From Streptomyces stelliscabiei (GTDB lineage: Bacteria > Actinomycetota > Actinomycetes > Streptomycetales > Streptomycetaceae), in NCBI RefSeq assembly GCF_014873495.1, contig NZ_JADBGF010000001.1, positions 1,302,001 to 1,366,000 on the forward strand: 64,000 nucleotides of DNA. The letters run 5' to 3'. The position numbers and the translations under genes were made by a program. Shown here one piece after another: positions 32,196-41,153 of the stretch (the first letter of the stretch is position 1; every line of letters begins with the position of its first letter). The notes under the pieces were generated by a model. The model was not told the origin of the DNA and did not search any database. It saw only the letters and a program-made list of their open reading frames with translations.

Positions 32196-33245
32196 GTGCC
32201 CGAGACCGCCAACGGCATCGCCCGCCGCCCCGAGAACCGCTACGGCAACCGTCCCACGATGAAGGACGTCGCGGCACGGGCCGGAGTGGGTCTCAAGACG
32301 GTCTCCCGGGTGGTGAACGGCGAGCCGGGCGTCACCCCGGACACCGAGCGCCGCGTCCAGGAGGCGATCGAGGCACTCGGCTTCCGGCGCAACGACAGCG
32401 CCCGGGTGCTGCGCAAGGGCCGTACGGCCAGCATCGGCCTGGTCCTGGAGGACCTCGCCGACCCGTTCTACGGTCCCCTCAGCCGGGCGGTGGAGGAGGT
32501 CTCCCGCGCCCACGGCTCGCTGCTGATCAACGGGTCGAGCGCCGAGGACCCGGACCGTGAGCAGGAGTTGGCGCTGGCGCTGTGCGCCCGTCGCGTCGAC
32601 GGGCTCGTGATCATTCCGGCCGGTGACGACCACCGGTATCTGGAGCCCGAGATCAGGGCGGGCGTCGCCACGGTGTTCGTGGACCGTCCGGCCGGGCGGA
32701 TCGACGCCGACGTCGTGCTGTCGGACAGCTTCGGCGGCGCCCGTGACGGCGTCGCCCACCTGATCGCCCACGGCCACCGCCGGATCGGCTTCATCGGCGA
32801 CATGCCCCGGATCCACACCGCCGCCGAGCGGCTGCGCGGCTACCGGGCGGCCATGGAGGACGCGGGCATACAGACGGAGCACGGGTGGACGTCGCTGGGC
32901 GTCACCGATCCGGAGCGGGTACGCAGGGCGGCCGAGGAGATGCTGTCCGGCCCGTCGCCCGTCACGGCGGTCTTCGCGGGCAACAACCGGGTGACGGTGA
33001 CGGTCGTACGGGTTCTCGCCGAGCACGCGCGTCCGGTCGCCCTCGTCGGCTTCGACGACTTCGAGCTGGCCGATCTGCTCCGGCCGGGCATCACGGTCGT
33101 CGCCCAGGATCCCGCCCGGCTGGGCCGCACCGCCGCCGAGCGCCTCTTCCGGCAGCTGGACGGCTCCCTTGTCGCTCCGGAACGCATCGAGCTGCCGACC
33201 AGGCTGATCGCCCGCGGTTCGGGCGAACTCCCGCCCGCGGACTGA
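32196..33245 (+). CDS. LacI-family transcriptional repressor
   Basis: A 349-residue LacI/GalR repressor. The HTH and hinge (~20-75) read TMKDVAARAGVGLKTVSRVV, NGEPGVTPDTERRVQEAIEA, with LGFRRNDSARVLR for minor-groove binding. The sugar-binding part (~80-345) has the periplasmic-binding-protein fold (SIGLVLEDLADPFYGPL, FVDRPAGRIDADVV, VALVGFDDFELADLL). GTG at 32196 is chosen with AGGA 8 bases upstream. The divergent ROK kinase and the palindrome between them suggest it represses a sugar-use operon including that kinase. It is followed after 3 bases by the next gene, which is probably co-transcribed. Confidence 0.88.
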   Translation: MPETANGIARRPENRYGNRPTMKDVAARAGVGLKTVSRVVNGEPGVTPDTERRVQEAIEALGFRRNDSARVLRKGRTASIGLVLEDLADPFYGPLSRAVEEVSRAHGSLLINGSSAEDPDREQELALALCARRVDGLVIIPAGDDHRYLEPEIRAGVATVFVDRPAGRIDADVVLSDSFGGARDGVAHLIAHGHRRIGFIGDMPRIHTAAERLRGYRAAMEDAGIQTEHGWTSLGVTDPERVRRAAEEMLSGPSPVTAVFAGNNRVTVTVVRVLAEHARPVALVGFDDFELADLLRPGITVVAQDPARLGRTAAERLFRQLDGSLVAPERIELPTRLIARGSGELPPAD

Positions 33246-33248
33246 GCG

Positions 33249-34016
33249 TTGACCACCTCCGACGCCCGTGACCTCGAAGCGCTCGGCCTCGCCGTGGCGC
33301 CCCGCGAGGACCCGCTGAGCTACCCGGGCGCGTGGCCCGCCACGTCGGGACTGCTGGACGGCAACCGGATGCTGCCGCTGGACACGCTCGTCTTCGAGGA
33401 CCGGGTGCCCGTCCTCTCGGTCGGCTCCAACGCCTGCCCCGCGCAGCTGGTCCACAAGATGGCGGAGCATGGTGTGCGGTGCCGGATCCCGATGGTCAGG
33501 GCCAGGGTCACGGACATCGGGATCGGCGTCTCCGCCCATGTCAGCCTCCTCGGCTATGTCTCCGCGTCGCCGTTCCACTCCCCCGGCTCGACCGCCGAAC
33601 TGTTCCTCACCTGGCTCGACGAGGCGCAGCTCGCCGTGGTCGACGCGAGCGAGGGCGCCGACTCACCGACCGGCAACTTCCGCCGGGCCCTCCTGCCCAC
33701 CGCCGACTTCCGCGTCGAGCTGGAGTCGGGCGAGGTCCTCGACCACGCCTGGATCTACGTCAACCGGTGGGGCGTGCTGCGCGACGGCGGCCCCGGCCCG
33801 CGTCCCCACCCGGGCCGGCAGCGTCCGCTCATCGGCGAACTCCTGGCCGCCTCGGTCGAGTTGCGCGCACTGTTCGGCACCACCCCGGACGAGTTCTGTG
33901 CCCGGGCGCGCGGCGACCGGGGCCGGTGCGTCCGGGGCAGGGAGCTGTTCGCCGAGCACGGGTGGACGACGGTGTCGGGCCTGGAACAGTACGTACGGCC
34001 GCACCCGGGGGCGTAG
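33249..34016 (+). CDS. Conserved hypothetical protein, LacI operon
   Basis: A 255-residue cytoplasmic protein beginning with TTG, 3 bases after the LacI stop, so it is probably made from the LacI mRNA. It has VLSVGSNACPAQLVHKM (~55-71), faintly like the Tyr-Gly-Ser-Asn loop of gamma-glutamyl cyclotransferases, but I see no second family motif and do not assign it. There is no signal peptide or membrane helix. The coding bias is that of a real gene. Confidence 0.7.
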   Translation: MTTSDARDLEALGLAVAPREDPLSYPGAWPATSGLLDGNRMLPLDTLVFEDRVPVLSVGSNACPAQLVHKMAEHGVRCRIPMVRARVTDIGIGVSAHVSLLGYVSASPFHSPGSTAELFLTWLDEAQLAVVDASEGADSPTGNFRRALLPTADFRVELESGEVLDHAWIYVNRWGVLRDGGPGPRPHPGRQRPLIGELLAASVELRALFGTTPDEFCARARGDRGRCVRGRELFAEHGWTTVSGLEQYVRPHPGA

Positions 34017-34039
34017 GAGTGCCCTGCCCGGCCCCGGGC

Positions 34040-35890
34040 TCAGCAGACCGGGAGGCCGGGCACCGGGGCGTCGTTGTCGCCGCCCTGGACGTAGACCACG
34101 CTGACGTAGACATCCGTGTTGCCGCTGTCGTCGTCGGTCTTGGCCCACCACACGTTGGTCCATTCGCCGGAGGTCTCGCGGCGGCCCAGGTCCTGCTGGC
34201 AGAAGAAGTAGTTGGTGCCCTGCTTGAGGACGCCGACCTCGGTGCCGGAGGCGGTGTAGGACTTGGCGGTCGTCCAGACGGTGCAGTTGTACTTGCCGCC
34301 CCCGATCGAGTGGCAGACCGGCGCCTCCTTGGTCGCCCCTCCGGACGTCCCGCCGGTCGTTCCCCCGCCGGTGGAGCCGCCCGAGGTCTCCGCACCCCCT
34401 GAGCCGCCGGTGGTGCCGCCGCCGTTCTTCGACGGGGAGGCGGACGCTTCGGTCTCCTTGTCGTCCGTGTCCTCGGCCTTCTCGCTCGGGCTCGCGGTCG
34501 CCTCGTCGTCCTCGCCCTTGCCGCTGCCCTTGGCGCCGGTGTCGTCGGAGAGGTCGACCGTGCCCCGGCTGCGGCCCGGGGAGGGGGTGCCGTCGGCCGG
34601 TGCGTCGGCGGAGGTCCGGGCGCCCTTCGTCGCGTCGTCGTCCCCGTCGAGCAGCGCGACGGTGACGCCGGAGGCGGCGAGGACGACGGTGACGGCCACG
34701 GCGGCGAGCAGGGCGCGCCCCTTGCGGGGGCCATGGCCACCGGTCGAGGACACGGTGGTGACGGGTCCCGAGGCGGGTGCCGGCGGCTGCGGGGCGCCCG
34801 CACCGGGCACGCCGACAGCCGCGGAGGCGCCCGTGCCGGGCCCCGGGGCGGCGGGCTGCGGCGGGCCGAAGCCGGGGGTCGGGCCCGTCGCACCGGTCCC
34901 GACCCCGCCCCCGGCGCCCGCGCCGGCCGTCGGCGGTCCGAAGCCCGGAGGCACCGACGGCATGCTCCGTTCCGTCTCCGCCCTCGGCCCGGGTGCCGGG
35001 CCGCCCGCCCCCGTCGCCGGGGAGTCGGGCGCGCTCCCGGCGGCCACGGCCTCCAGCAGGGCACGGGCCTCGTCGGCGTCCGGGCGCCGCTCCGGGCGCT
35101 TGTCCATCAGCTGCCGCAGCACGGGCCCGAGGGGGCCCGCCCGCCGGGGTTCGGGCAGCTCGTCGCTCACGATCGCGGTGAGCGTCGACCAGGTGGACGT
35201 ACGCCGGAACGGGGACGCGCCCTCGACGGCCGCGTACAGGGTGGCGCCGAGCGCCCAGACGTCGGAGGCGGGGCCGGGGTCGTTGCCCTGGGCGCGTTCG
35301 GGGGCCAAGTAGTCGAGGGAGCCGACGAGTTCGCCGCTGCGGGTGAGGTGGGTGGCGGAGCCGTCGCCCGGGTCCTCCATGGTGGCGATGCCGAAGTCGG
35401 TGAGGACGACGCGGCCCGAGCGGTCCAGGAGGATGTTGCCGGGCTTGACGTCGCGGTGCAGGACGCCGACCCGGTGGGCGGCGGCGAGGGCGTCCATGAC
35501 CTTGGCGCCGATGGCGGCCGCCTCGCGCGCGTCGAGCAGGCCCCGGTCGCGCAGGACGTCGTCCAGGGACGGCCCGTCGACCAGTTCCATGACGATCAGC
35601 GGACGTCCGTCGACCTCGGCCACGTCGTGGACGGCGACGACTCCGGGATGCCGGACGCGGGCGGCGGCCCGGGCCTCGCGCTGCATCCGCAGCCCGAGGT
35701 CGGCCAGTTCGGGCGCGGCGGCGTCCGTGTAGGTGCGCAGTTCCTTGAGGGCGACCTCGCGGTGGAGCACCTCGTCCACGGCCCGCCAGACCACGCCCAT
35801 GCCGCCGCGCCCGAGTTGCCCCACGATCCGGTACCGCCCGGCGAGAATCCGCCCGATGCCGTCCGTCTGTTCGTTCGCCCCCGAAGACAC
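34040..35890 (-). CDS. Transmembrane Ser/Thr protein kinase
   Basis: A 616-residue PknB-type kinase. The kinase domain spans ~20-280: glycine loop GQLGRGGMGVVW, Lys49 in VALKEL, HRDVKPGN (~145-152), DFG in VLTDFGIATM and the activation-segment APE in YLAPERAQ. A long Gly/Pro/Ala linker (~290-385) leads to one helix (LLAAVAVTVVLAASGVTVAL), a Ser/Thr/Asp/Gly-rich external linker and a ~95-residue external domain with four Cys (CHSIGGGKYNC, FFCQQDLGRR, LPVC). It has no PASTA repeats, so it does not sense muropeptides like PknB itself. GTG at 35890 follows AGGAG; GTG at 35914 is an in-frame alternative without a site. Confidence 0.88.
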   Translation of the reverse strand: MSSGANEQTDGIGRILAGRYRIVGQLGRGGMGVVWRAVDEVLHREVALKELRTYTDAAAPELADLGLRMQREARAAARVRHPGVVAVHDVAEVDGRPLIVMELVDGPSLDDVLRDRGLLDAREAAAIGAKVMDALAAAHRVGVLHRDVKPGNILLDRSGRVVLTDFGIATMEDPGDGSATHLTRSGELVGSLDYLAPERAQGNDPGPASDVWALGATLYAAVEGASPFRRTSTWSTLTAIVSDELPEPRRAGPLGPVLRQLMDKRPERRPDADEARALLEAVAAGSAPDSPATGAGGPAPGPRAETERSMPSVPPGFGPPTAGAGAGGGVGTGATGPTPGFGPPQPAAPGPGTGASAAVGVPGAGAPQPPAPASGPVTTVSSTGGHGPRKGRALLAAVAVTVVLAASGVTVALLDGDDDATKGARTSADAPADGTPSPGRSRGTVDLSDDTGAKGSGKGEDDEATASPSEKAEDTDDKETEASASPSKNGGGTTGGSGGAETSGGSTGGGTTGGTSGGATKEAPVCHSIGGGKYNCTVWTTAKSYTASGTEVGVLKQGTNYFFCQQDLGRRETSGEWTNVWWAKTDDDSGNTDVYVSVVYVQGGDNDAPVPGLPVC

Positions 35891-36010
35891 CCGCGCCTCG
35901 CTCCTGTGACACACCGACGAATGGCGTACAGCCTATGCGGTGGACGGGGGCGCTTCGGACCGGCGCCAACGGCTGTCACAGGACCGCTACTTGTCCGCCG
36001 TGACCCGCCC

Positions 36011-37318
36011 CTACCGGCCGGACGAGCGGGTGGGATCGGCCCGTCGCGGCGCCGCGAAGCCCTCCAGGTCGGCGCGGGTCAGACCGGTCGCCCCGGCCAC
36101 CTCACCGATGTCGAGGGCGCCGCAGTCCAGGCCCCGCAGCAGATAGCCGCTGAGGGCCTTGGCGGTCGCGGGCTCGTCCATCACGTCTCCGCCGGCCCGG
36201 TGGGCGTAGCGGGAGAGGCGGGCGGCGGCCTGCTCGTAGCCCTCGCGGTAGAAGGCGAAGACGGCCGCGTAGCGGGTGGGGATGTGGCCGGGGTGCATGT
36301 CCCAGCCCTGGTAGTAGGCACGGGCCAGGGCGCGGCGGGTGAGGCCGTAGTGCAGGCGCCAGGCGTCGTGGACCTGCTCGGTGGGGCCGACCGGCAGGAC
36401 GTTGGTGGAGCCGTCGCAGACGCGTACGCCGGTGCCGGCCGCCGCGACCTGCATGATCGCCTTGGCGTGGTCGGCGGCGGGGTGGTCACTGGCCTGGTGG
36501 GCGGCGGAGACGCCGAGGCAGGCGCTGTAGTCGAAGGTGCCGTAGTGCAGGCCGGTGGCGCGGCCCTCGGCGGCGCCGATCATGCGGGCGACGGTGGCGG
36601 TGCCGTCGGCGGCCAGGATGGACTGGCTGGTCTCGATCTGGATCTCGAAGCCGATCCGGCCGGGCTCCAGGCCGCGCGCCTTCTCGAAGGCTTCGAGGAG
36701 CCGGACCATGGCGGTGACCTGCTCGGCGTAGGTCACCTTGGGCAGGGTAAGGACCAGTCCGTCGGGCAGGGGCCCGGCCGCCAGCAGTCCGCTGAGGAAG
36801 ATGTCGAGGGTGCGGATGCCCCGCTCACGCACCGGCGCCTCCATGCACTTCATGCGGATGCCCATGTACGGGGCGGCCGTGCCCGTGGCGTAGGCCTCGG
36901 CGATCAGCCGGGCGGCGCGGGCGGCGGCCTCGTCCTCCTCGGCGTCCGGGCGCGGGCCGTAGCCGTCCTCGAAGTCGACGCGCAGGTCCTCGATCGGCTC
37001 GCGCTCCAGCTTGGCGCGGACGCGGTCGTACACCGGCTGCGCGAGGTCGTCGGCGAGGCCGAGGACGGCGGCGAAGGAGGAGGCGTCGGGGGCGTGCTCG
37101 TCGAGGGCGGCGAGGGCCCGGTCGCCCCAGGCGCGGACGGTGTCGGCGGCGAAGGCGTCAGCGGGCACGTAGACGGTGTGCACGGGCTGGCGGGTGCCCG
37201 GGTCGCCCGGGTAGCGGCGCTCCAGCTCCGCGTCGACGGGGGCGAGGGAGGCGCTGATCTCCTCGCTGACGGCGCCCGAGAGACTCCTGGCCACGTTCTC
37301 CTGCCGGCCCTGCCCCAT
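36011..37318 (-). CDS. DUF6986 family, HpcH/HpaI aldolase-like protein
   Basis: A 435-residue protein of the CitE/HpcH-like TIM-barrel superfamily, DUF6986 group. Visible are LRVDFEDGYGPRPDAEEDEA cut at the acid turn (~114-133), YMGIRMKCMEAPVRERGIRT, FEIQIETSQSILAADG with the metal-binding Glu (~222) and HYGTFDYSACLGVSAAHQ. Relatives cleave or form C-C bonds of hydroxy acids or CoA esters with Mg2+. In Streptomyces the family is often found near glyoxylate and purine-degradation genes, so a role there is possible. GGAGG is 7 bases before the ATG. A palindrome TTCCG-N5-CGGAA lies just upstream. Confidence 0.75.
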   Translation of the reverse strand: MGQGRQENVARSLSGAVSEEISASLAPVDAELERRYPGDPGTRQPVHTVYVPADAFAADTVRAWGDRALAALDEHAPDASSFAAVLGLADDLAQPVYDRVRAKLEREPIEDLRVDFEDGYGPRPDAEEDEAAARAARLIAEAYATGTAAPYMGIRMKCMEAPVRERGIRTLDIFLSGLLAAGPLPDGLVLTLPKVTYAEQVTAMVRLLEAFEKARGLEPGRIGFEIQIETSQSILAADGTATVARMIGAAEGRATGLHYGTFDYSACLGVSAAHQASDHPAADHAKAIMQVAAAGTGVRVCDGSTNVLPVGPTEQVHDAWRLHYGLTRRALARAYYQGWDMHPGHIPTRYAAVFAFYREGYEQAAARLSRYAHRAGGDVMDEPATAKALSGYLLRGLDCGALDIGEVAGATGLTRADLEGFAAPRRADPTRSSGR

Positions 37319-37333
37319 CCCAAAACCTCCACT

Positions 37334-37348
37334 TTCCGCACTACGGAA
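37334..37348. promoter_or_regulatory. Candidate IclR-type operator
   Basis: TTCCG-CACTA-CGGAA is a perfect 5-base-arm inverted repeat, 16 bases upstream of the DUF6986 start codon, followed by a looser CGGA-N8-TCCG. The sequence type resembles IclR-family operators. It overlaps the ribosome-site region or transcription start. Confidence 0.4.
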
Positions 37349-37509
37349 TCAGAAATCCGTATCCCGAAGCTAGTCGTCGATCTTCACCCCGGTCAACACC
37401 GTCTCGACGTGTGATTCCCCATGTCGTCCCCCTGGTCACTGCCGACCCGGCCGCGTCGTACGTATTCATCGGGCAAGGTTCATCCTGACCCCAAGGGGAG
37501 GAGATCGCG

Positions 37510-38415
37510 TTGCCGAAAGAGGTCGGAGTGACGCGCCGCCAAGGACTCAGGTCCGCGGCCGCCGCCGCCATCGCCGTGCCGCTGCTGACCACGGCGGGCT
37601 CGTCACAGCCGGCGTCCGCCGGCGAGTACGCGGGCGCCCTGAACGTCATGACGTTCAACGTGCGCTTCGCGACCGTCGTCGACTCCACACCGCGCTGGGC
37701 GGTGCGCCGCCCGGTGATGAGGGAGCTGCTGCGCCGCGAGCGACCCCATGTCATCGGCACCCAGGAGGGGCTGTACCAGCAGCTGCGCATGATCGAGAAG
37801 GATCTCGGCGGGCACTACGACTGGATCGGGACGGGCCGAGGGGGTGGCAGCAAGGACGAGTTCATGGCGATCTTCTACGACACCCGCAGACTCGAACCGA
37901 TCGAGTTCGACCACTTCTGGCTGTCCGACACCCCCTACACGATCGCCTCCAACACCTGGGGGGCGGACTGGCTGCGCATGGTGACCTGGGTCAGGTTCGC
38001 CGATCTCGCCGACGGGGGGCGGGAGTTCTACGTCCTCAACACCCATCTGGACAGCGTCAGCCAGTACGCCCGGGAGCGTTCCGCGAAGCTGGTCGGCGAG
38101 ACGCTCGCCGGATGGGACCGCTCGGCGCCGGTCGTCGTCACCGGCGACTTCAACGCGGCCGCCCACGACAACCGGGTGTACGACCTGATGCTCGCCAACG
38201 GACTCGTGGACGCCTGGGACGCGGCCGACTCGCGCAGTCCGGCGTACGGGACCTACCACGGCTACCGGGCGCTCAAGCCCGACGGACGCCGCATCGACTG
38301 GATCCTGACCTCGCCCGGGGTGACCACGCACTGGGCCGCGATGAACACCTTCTCCGTCGACGGGCTGTACCCGAGCGACCATCTGCCGGTGCAGGCCTCG
38401 CTGACCCTGGGATGA
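37510..38415 (+). CDS. Secreted endonuclease/exonuclease/phosphatase-family protein
   Basis: A 301-residue exported hydrolase of the EEP superfamily (phosphodiesterases acting on nucleic acids or phospholipids). The N-terminus has a twin-arginine-type signal, TRRQGLRSAAAAAIAVPLL, with cleavage probably after ASAG (~residue 38). The EEP core is complete: NVMTFNVRF (metal Asn), GTQEGLYQQ (metal Glu), NTHLDSVSQYAR (catalytic His), TGDFNAAAHD (Asp/Asn pair) and the final PSDHLPVQAS (Asp-His). TTG at 37510 is chosen because GGGGAGGAG lies 6 bases upstream. The substrate is unknown; no extra domain is present. Confidence 0.85.
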   Translation: MPKEVGVTRRQGLRSAAAAAIAVPLLTTAGSSQPASAGEYAGALNVMTFNVRFATVVDSTPRWAVRRPVMRELLRRERPHVIGTQEGLYQQLRMIEKDLGGHYDWIGTGRGGGSKDEFMAIFYDTRRLEPIEFDHFWLSDTPYTIASNTWGADWLRMVTWVRFADLADGGREFYVLNTHLDSVSQYARERSAKLVGETLAGWDRSAPVVVTGDFNAAAHDNRVYDLMLANGLVDAWDAADSRSPAYGTYHGYRALKPDGRRIDWILTSPGVTTHWAAMNTFSVDGLYPSDHLPVQASLTLG

Positions 38416-38416
38416 G

Positions 38417-38458
38417 CCGAGGCCCCCGTGACCGCAGACGCGCTCACGGGGGCCTCGG
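38417..38458. terminator. Strong bidirectional terminator
   Basis: CCGAGGCCCCCGTGA and its exact complement form a 15-bp stem with a 12-base loop, between the convergent EEP hydrolase and etfA stops. Confidence 0.85.
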
Positions 38459-38471
38459 ACGACTTCGGAGG

Positions 38472-39434
38472 TCAGCCCTTGCGGGCGTTGATCTCCTCGG
38501 TGAGCTGCGGGACGACGTCGAAGAGGTCGCCGACCACGCCGTAGTCGACGAGGTCGAAGATCGGGGCCTCGGCGTCCTTGTTGACGGCCACGATGGTCTT
38601 GGACGTCTGCATGCCGGCGCGGTGCTGGATGGCGCCGGAGATGCCGTTGGCGATGTACAGCTGCGGCGAGACGGACTTGCCGGTCTGGCCGACCTGGTTG
38701 GTGTGCGGGTACCAGCCGGCGTCCACGGCGGCGCGGGAGGCGCCCACGGCCGCGCCGAGGGAGTCGGCGAGGGACTCGATGAGCGCGAAGTTCTCGCTGC
38801 CGTTGACGCCGCGGCCGCCGGAGACGACGATCGCGGCCTCGGTCAGCTCCGGACGCCCGGTCGACTCGCGCGGGGTGCGGCCGGTGACCTTGGTGCCGGT
38901 GGCCAGCGCGCCGAACGTCACCGCGAGGGCCTCGACCGCGCCGGCGGCCGGGGCGGCCTCGACGGCGGCGGAGTTGGGCTTGACGGTGATGACCGGGGTG
39001 CCCTTGGCGACCCGGGACTTGGTGGTGAAGGAGGCCGCGAACACCGACTGGGTGGCCACCGGGCCCTCGTCGGACGCTTCGAGGTCGACGGCGTCGGTGA
39101 TGATGCCGGAACCGATGCGCAGCGCCAGGCGGGCGGCGATCTCCTTGCCCTCGGCGGAGGAGGGGACGAGAACGGCGGCCGGGGAGACGGCCTCGTACGC
39201 GGCCTGCAGCGCGTCGACCTTGGGGACGACGAGGTAGTCGGCGTACTCGGCGGCGTCGTGCGTGAGGACCTTGACCGCGCCGTGCTCGGCGAGGGCGGCG
39301 GCCGTGTCGGCGGCACCGGAGCCGAGGGCGACGGCGACGGGCTCACCGATGCGGCGGGCCAGGGTCAGCAGCTCCAGGGTGGGCTTGCGGACGGCGCCGT
39401 CCACGTGGTCGACGTAGACGAGAACTTCAGCCAT
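38472..39434 (-). CDS. etfA: Electron transfer flavoprotein, alpha subunit
   Basis: A 320-residue EtfA. The N-terminal domain (~1-190) starts [14 protein letters not shown]. The C-terminal FAD domain carries the signature [20 protein letters not shown] (~203-222), [15 protein letters not shown] and [16 protein letters not shown], which bind FAD. With EtfB it passes electrons from acyl-CoA dehydrogenases and other flavoenzymes to the quinone pool through an ETF-quinone reductase. It lies 88 bases after etfB in one operon, with AGGAGA before the ATG. Confidence 0.95.
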   Translation of the reverse strand: MAEVLVYVDHVDGAVRKPTLELLTLARRIGEPVAVALGSGAADTAAALAEHGAVKVLTHDAAEYADYLVVPKVDALQAAYEAVSPAAVLVPSSAEGKEIAARLALRIGSGIITDAVDLEASDEGPVATQSVFAASFTTKSRVAKGTPVITVKPNSAAVEAAPAAGAVEALAVTFGALATGTKVTGRTPRESTGRPELTEAAIVVSGGRGVNGSENFALIESLADSLGAAVGASRAAVDAGWYPHTNQVGQTGKSVSPQLYIANGISGAIQHRAGMQTSKTIVAVNKDAEAPIFDLVDYGVVGDLFDVVPQLTEEINARKG

Positions 39435-39522
39435 GGGATTGCTCTCCTGCGGATTGCGAAGGCTTGAGGGGCGGGGAGGGGGCGGGCCTCGGCCGGGCCG
39501 GAGCCGCGGCGGGCCGCAGGGG

Positions 39523-40308
39523 CTAGATGAACTTCTGGCCCGCGAGGAACTCGGCGAGCTGCTTGCCGCCCTCGCCCTCGTCCTTGACGATCGTGCCGGC
39601 GGTGCGCGCCGGGCGCTGGGCCGCGGAGTCGACGGCCGTCCAGGCGCCCTCCAGGCCGACCTCCTCGGCCTCGATGTCGAGGTCGGACAGGTCCCAGGAC
39701 TGCACCGGCTTCTTCTTCGCCGCCATGATGCCCTTGAAGGACGGGTAACGCGCCTCGCCCGACTGGTCGGTGACCGACACCACGGCCGGCAGGGAGGCCT
39801 GAAGCTGCTCGGAGGCGGCGTCGCCGTCCCGGCGGCCCTTGACCGTGCCGTCCTCGACGGAGATCTCGGAGAGCAGCGTGACCTGCGGAACACCCAGGCG
39901 CTCGGCCAGCAGCGCCGGGACGACGCCCATCGTGCCGTCGGTGGAGGCCATGCCGGAGATCACCAGGTCGTAGCCGGCCTTCTCGATCGCCTTGGCCAGC
40001 ACCAGCGAGGTACCGAGGGCGTCGGTGCCGTGCAGGTCGTCGTCCTCGACGTGGATCGCCTTGTCCGCGCCCATCGACAGCGCCTTGCGCAGCGCGTCCT
40101 TGGCGTCCTCCGGGCCCACGGTCAGCACGGTGATCTCGGCGTCGTCGGCCTCGTCGGCGATCTGCAGCGCCTGCTCGACCGCGTACTCGTCCAGCTCGGA
40201 GAGCAGGCCGTCCACGTCGTCACGGTCGACGGTCAGGTCATCGGCGAAGTGCCGGTCGCCAGTGGCGTCGGGCACGTACTTCACAGTGACAACGATCCTC
40301 AAGCTCAC
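39523..40308 (-). CDS. etfB: Electron transfer flavoprotein, beta subunit
   Basis: A 261-residue EtfB, which binds AMP and docks to partner dehydrogenases. The start SLRIVVTVKYVPDATGDRHF, the ELDEYAVEQALQIAD segment (~39-53) and the region GMASTDGTMGVVPALLAERL (~122-141) are those of the family, as is SFKGIMAAKKKPV. It is the first gene of the etfBA operon. GTG start with AGGAGA 8 bases before it. The 204-base upstream region, partly AT-rich, must hold the promoter, but I could not pick one clear pair of boxes. Confidence 0.95.
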   Translation of the reverse strand: MSLRIVVTVKYVPDATGDRHFADDLTVDRDDVDGLLSELDEYAVEQALQIADEADDAEITVLTVGPEDAKDALRKALSMGADKAIHVEDDDLHGTDALGTSLVLAKAIEKAGYDLVISGMASTDGTMGVVPALLAERLGVPQVTLLSEISVEDGTVKGRRDGDAASEQLQASLPAVVSVTDQSGEARYPSFKGIMAAKKKPVQSWDLSDLDIEAEEVGLEGAWTAVDSAAQRPARTAGTIVKDEGEGGKQLAEFLAGQKFI

Positions 40309-40512
40309 GCCGGCTCTCCTACTGCATCGTCATTTCTGGGCTGCCTTCTTCCAGGCAGCATAGGCGCCTGAAGCGGCCGATCCCGATCGGGGCGACCTGC
40401 GCTCCGAGCAGAATATTACTCACCAGTACGACGCCTACGCTCCCGCATGTCGTGCCCGCTAAGCAAGCGCTTTGAACTGTGAGTTAGGCAACCCTGCGTA
40501 ATCGCGCGGGAC

Positions 40513-41022
40513 TCAGTCTCGCAGACCGCCGAAGCGGCCCTGGTGGTACAGCAGCGGCCGGCCGGCGCCCGAGGAATCGCCGACGACCACCTCGGCGAGG
40601 ACGATCCGGTGGTCCCCCGCCGGGACGCGCGCCACCACCCGGCAGACCAGCCAGGCGAGCACGTCGTCGAGGACGGGAACTTCTTCCGGGCCGCTACGCC
40701 ATCCGGTGGGCGCCCCGAACCGGTCGGCGCCGCTGCGGGCGAAGGTGGCGGCCAGCTCCCGCTGGTGCTCCCCGAGTATGTGCACGCCCACGTGCTCGGC
40801 CTCGGAGATGACCGGCCAGCTGGAGGCTCCGGTGCCGATGCCGAACGAGAGCAGCGGGGGCTCGGCGGAGACCGAGGTGAGCGAGGTGGCGGTGAAGCCG
40901 ACCGGCCCCCCGCCGTCCCTCGCGGTGATCACGGCGACGCCCGCGGCGTGCCGCCGGAACACCGAACGCAGGAGGTCGGGGGAGGCGAGGCGAGGCGAAC
41001 GGAGGCCGGGGGTGGCCGTCAT
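40513..41022 (-). CDS. Flavin reductase-like protein (HpaC/DszD type)
   Basis: A 169-residue protein of the flavin reductase family that makes FMNH2 or FADH2 from NAD(P)H for two-component monooxygenases. The fold marks are LRSVFRRHAAGVAVITARDG (~20-39), GFTATSLTSVSAEPPLLSFG (~45-64), VHILGEHQRELAATFARSGA and DHRIVLAEVVVGD. The ATG follows AAGGA by 7 bases. A cysteine-type leader peptide sits 44 bases upstream, just as for the monooxygenase operon at 16-19 kb, so this reductase may serve those enzymes under sulfur limitation although it is 22 kb away. Confidence 0.85.
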   Translation of the reverse strand: MTATPGLRSPRLASPDLLRSVFRRHAAGVAVITARDGGGPVGFTATSLTSVSAEPPLLSFGIGTGASSWPVISEAEHVGVHILGEHQRELAATFARSGADRFGAPTGWRSGPEEVPVLDDVLAWLVCRVVARVPAGDHRIVLAEVVVGDSSGAGRPLLYHQGRFGGLRD

Positions 41023-41066
41023 GGAGGTGTCCTTCTGTTCGGGTCGACGGGCTCGTGCGCGACTGC

Positions 41067-41147
41067 TCACGGACCCGGACAGCGCGAACTCGCCGTGCGG
41101 ACCAGGTCCACGTGCACGCGCGCGAAGAGAAGGAGTTCTCGGGGCAT
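41067..41147 (-). CDS. Cysteine-type leader peptide of the flavin reductase gene
   Basis: A 26-codon frame whose second half, RVHVDLVRTASSRCPGP, fits the same pattern as the leader at 18792-18908 (His-Val-Asp-x-x-Arg-Thr-Ala-Ser, then Cys near the stop), with a single TGT Cys codon 4 codons from the end. There is no ribosome site. Instead TTGACT and CAGCCT lie upstream at the spacing expected for transcription starting at the ATG, so it is probably leaderless. It should tune the flavin reductase to cysteine supply. Confidence 0.78.
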   Translation of the reverse strand: MPRELLLFARVHVDLVRTASSRCPGP

Positions 41148-41153
41148 CCGGCC

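Noticed and set aside
34733..37414. 893-codon plus-strand frame
   Set aside because: Antisense to the Ser/Thr kinase and DUF6986 genes, both with strong family motifs.
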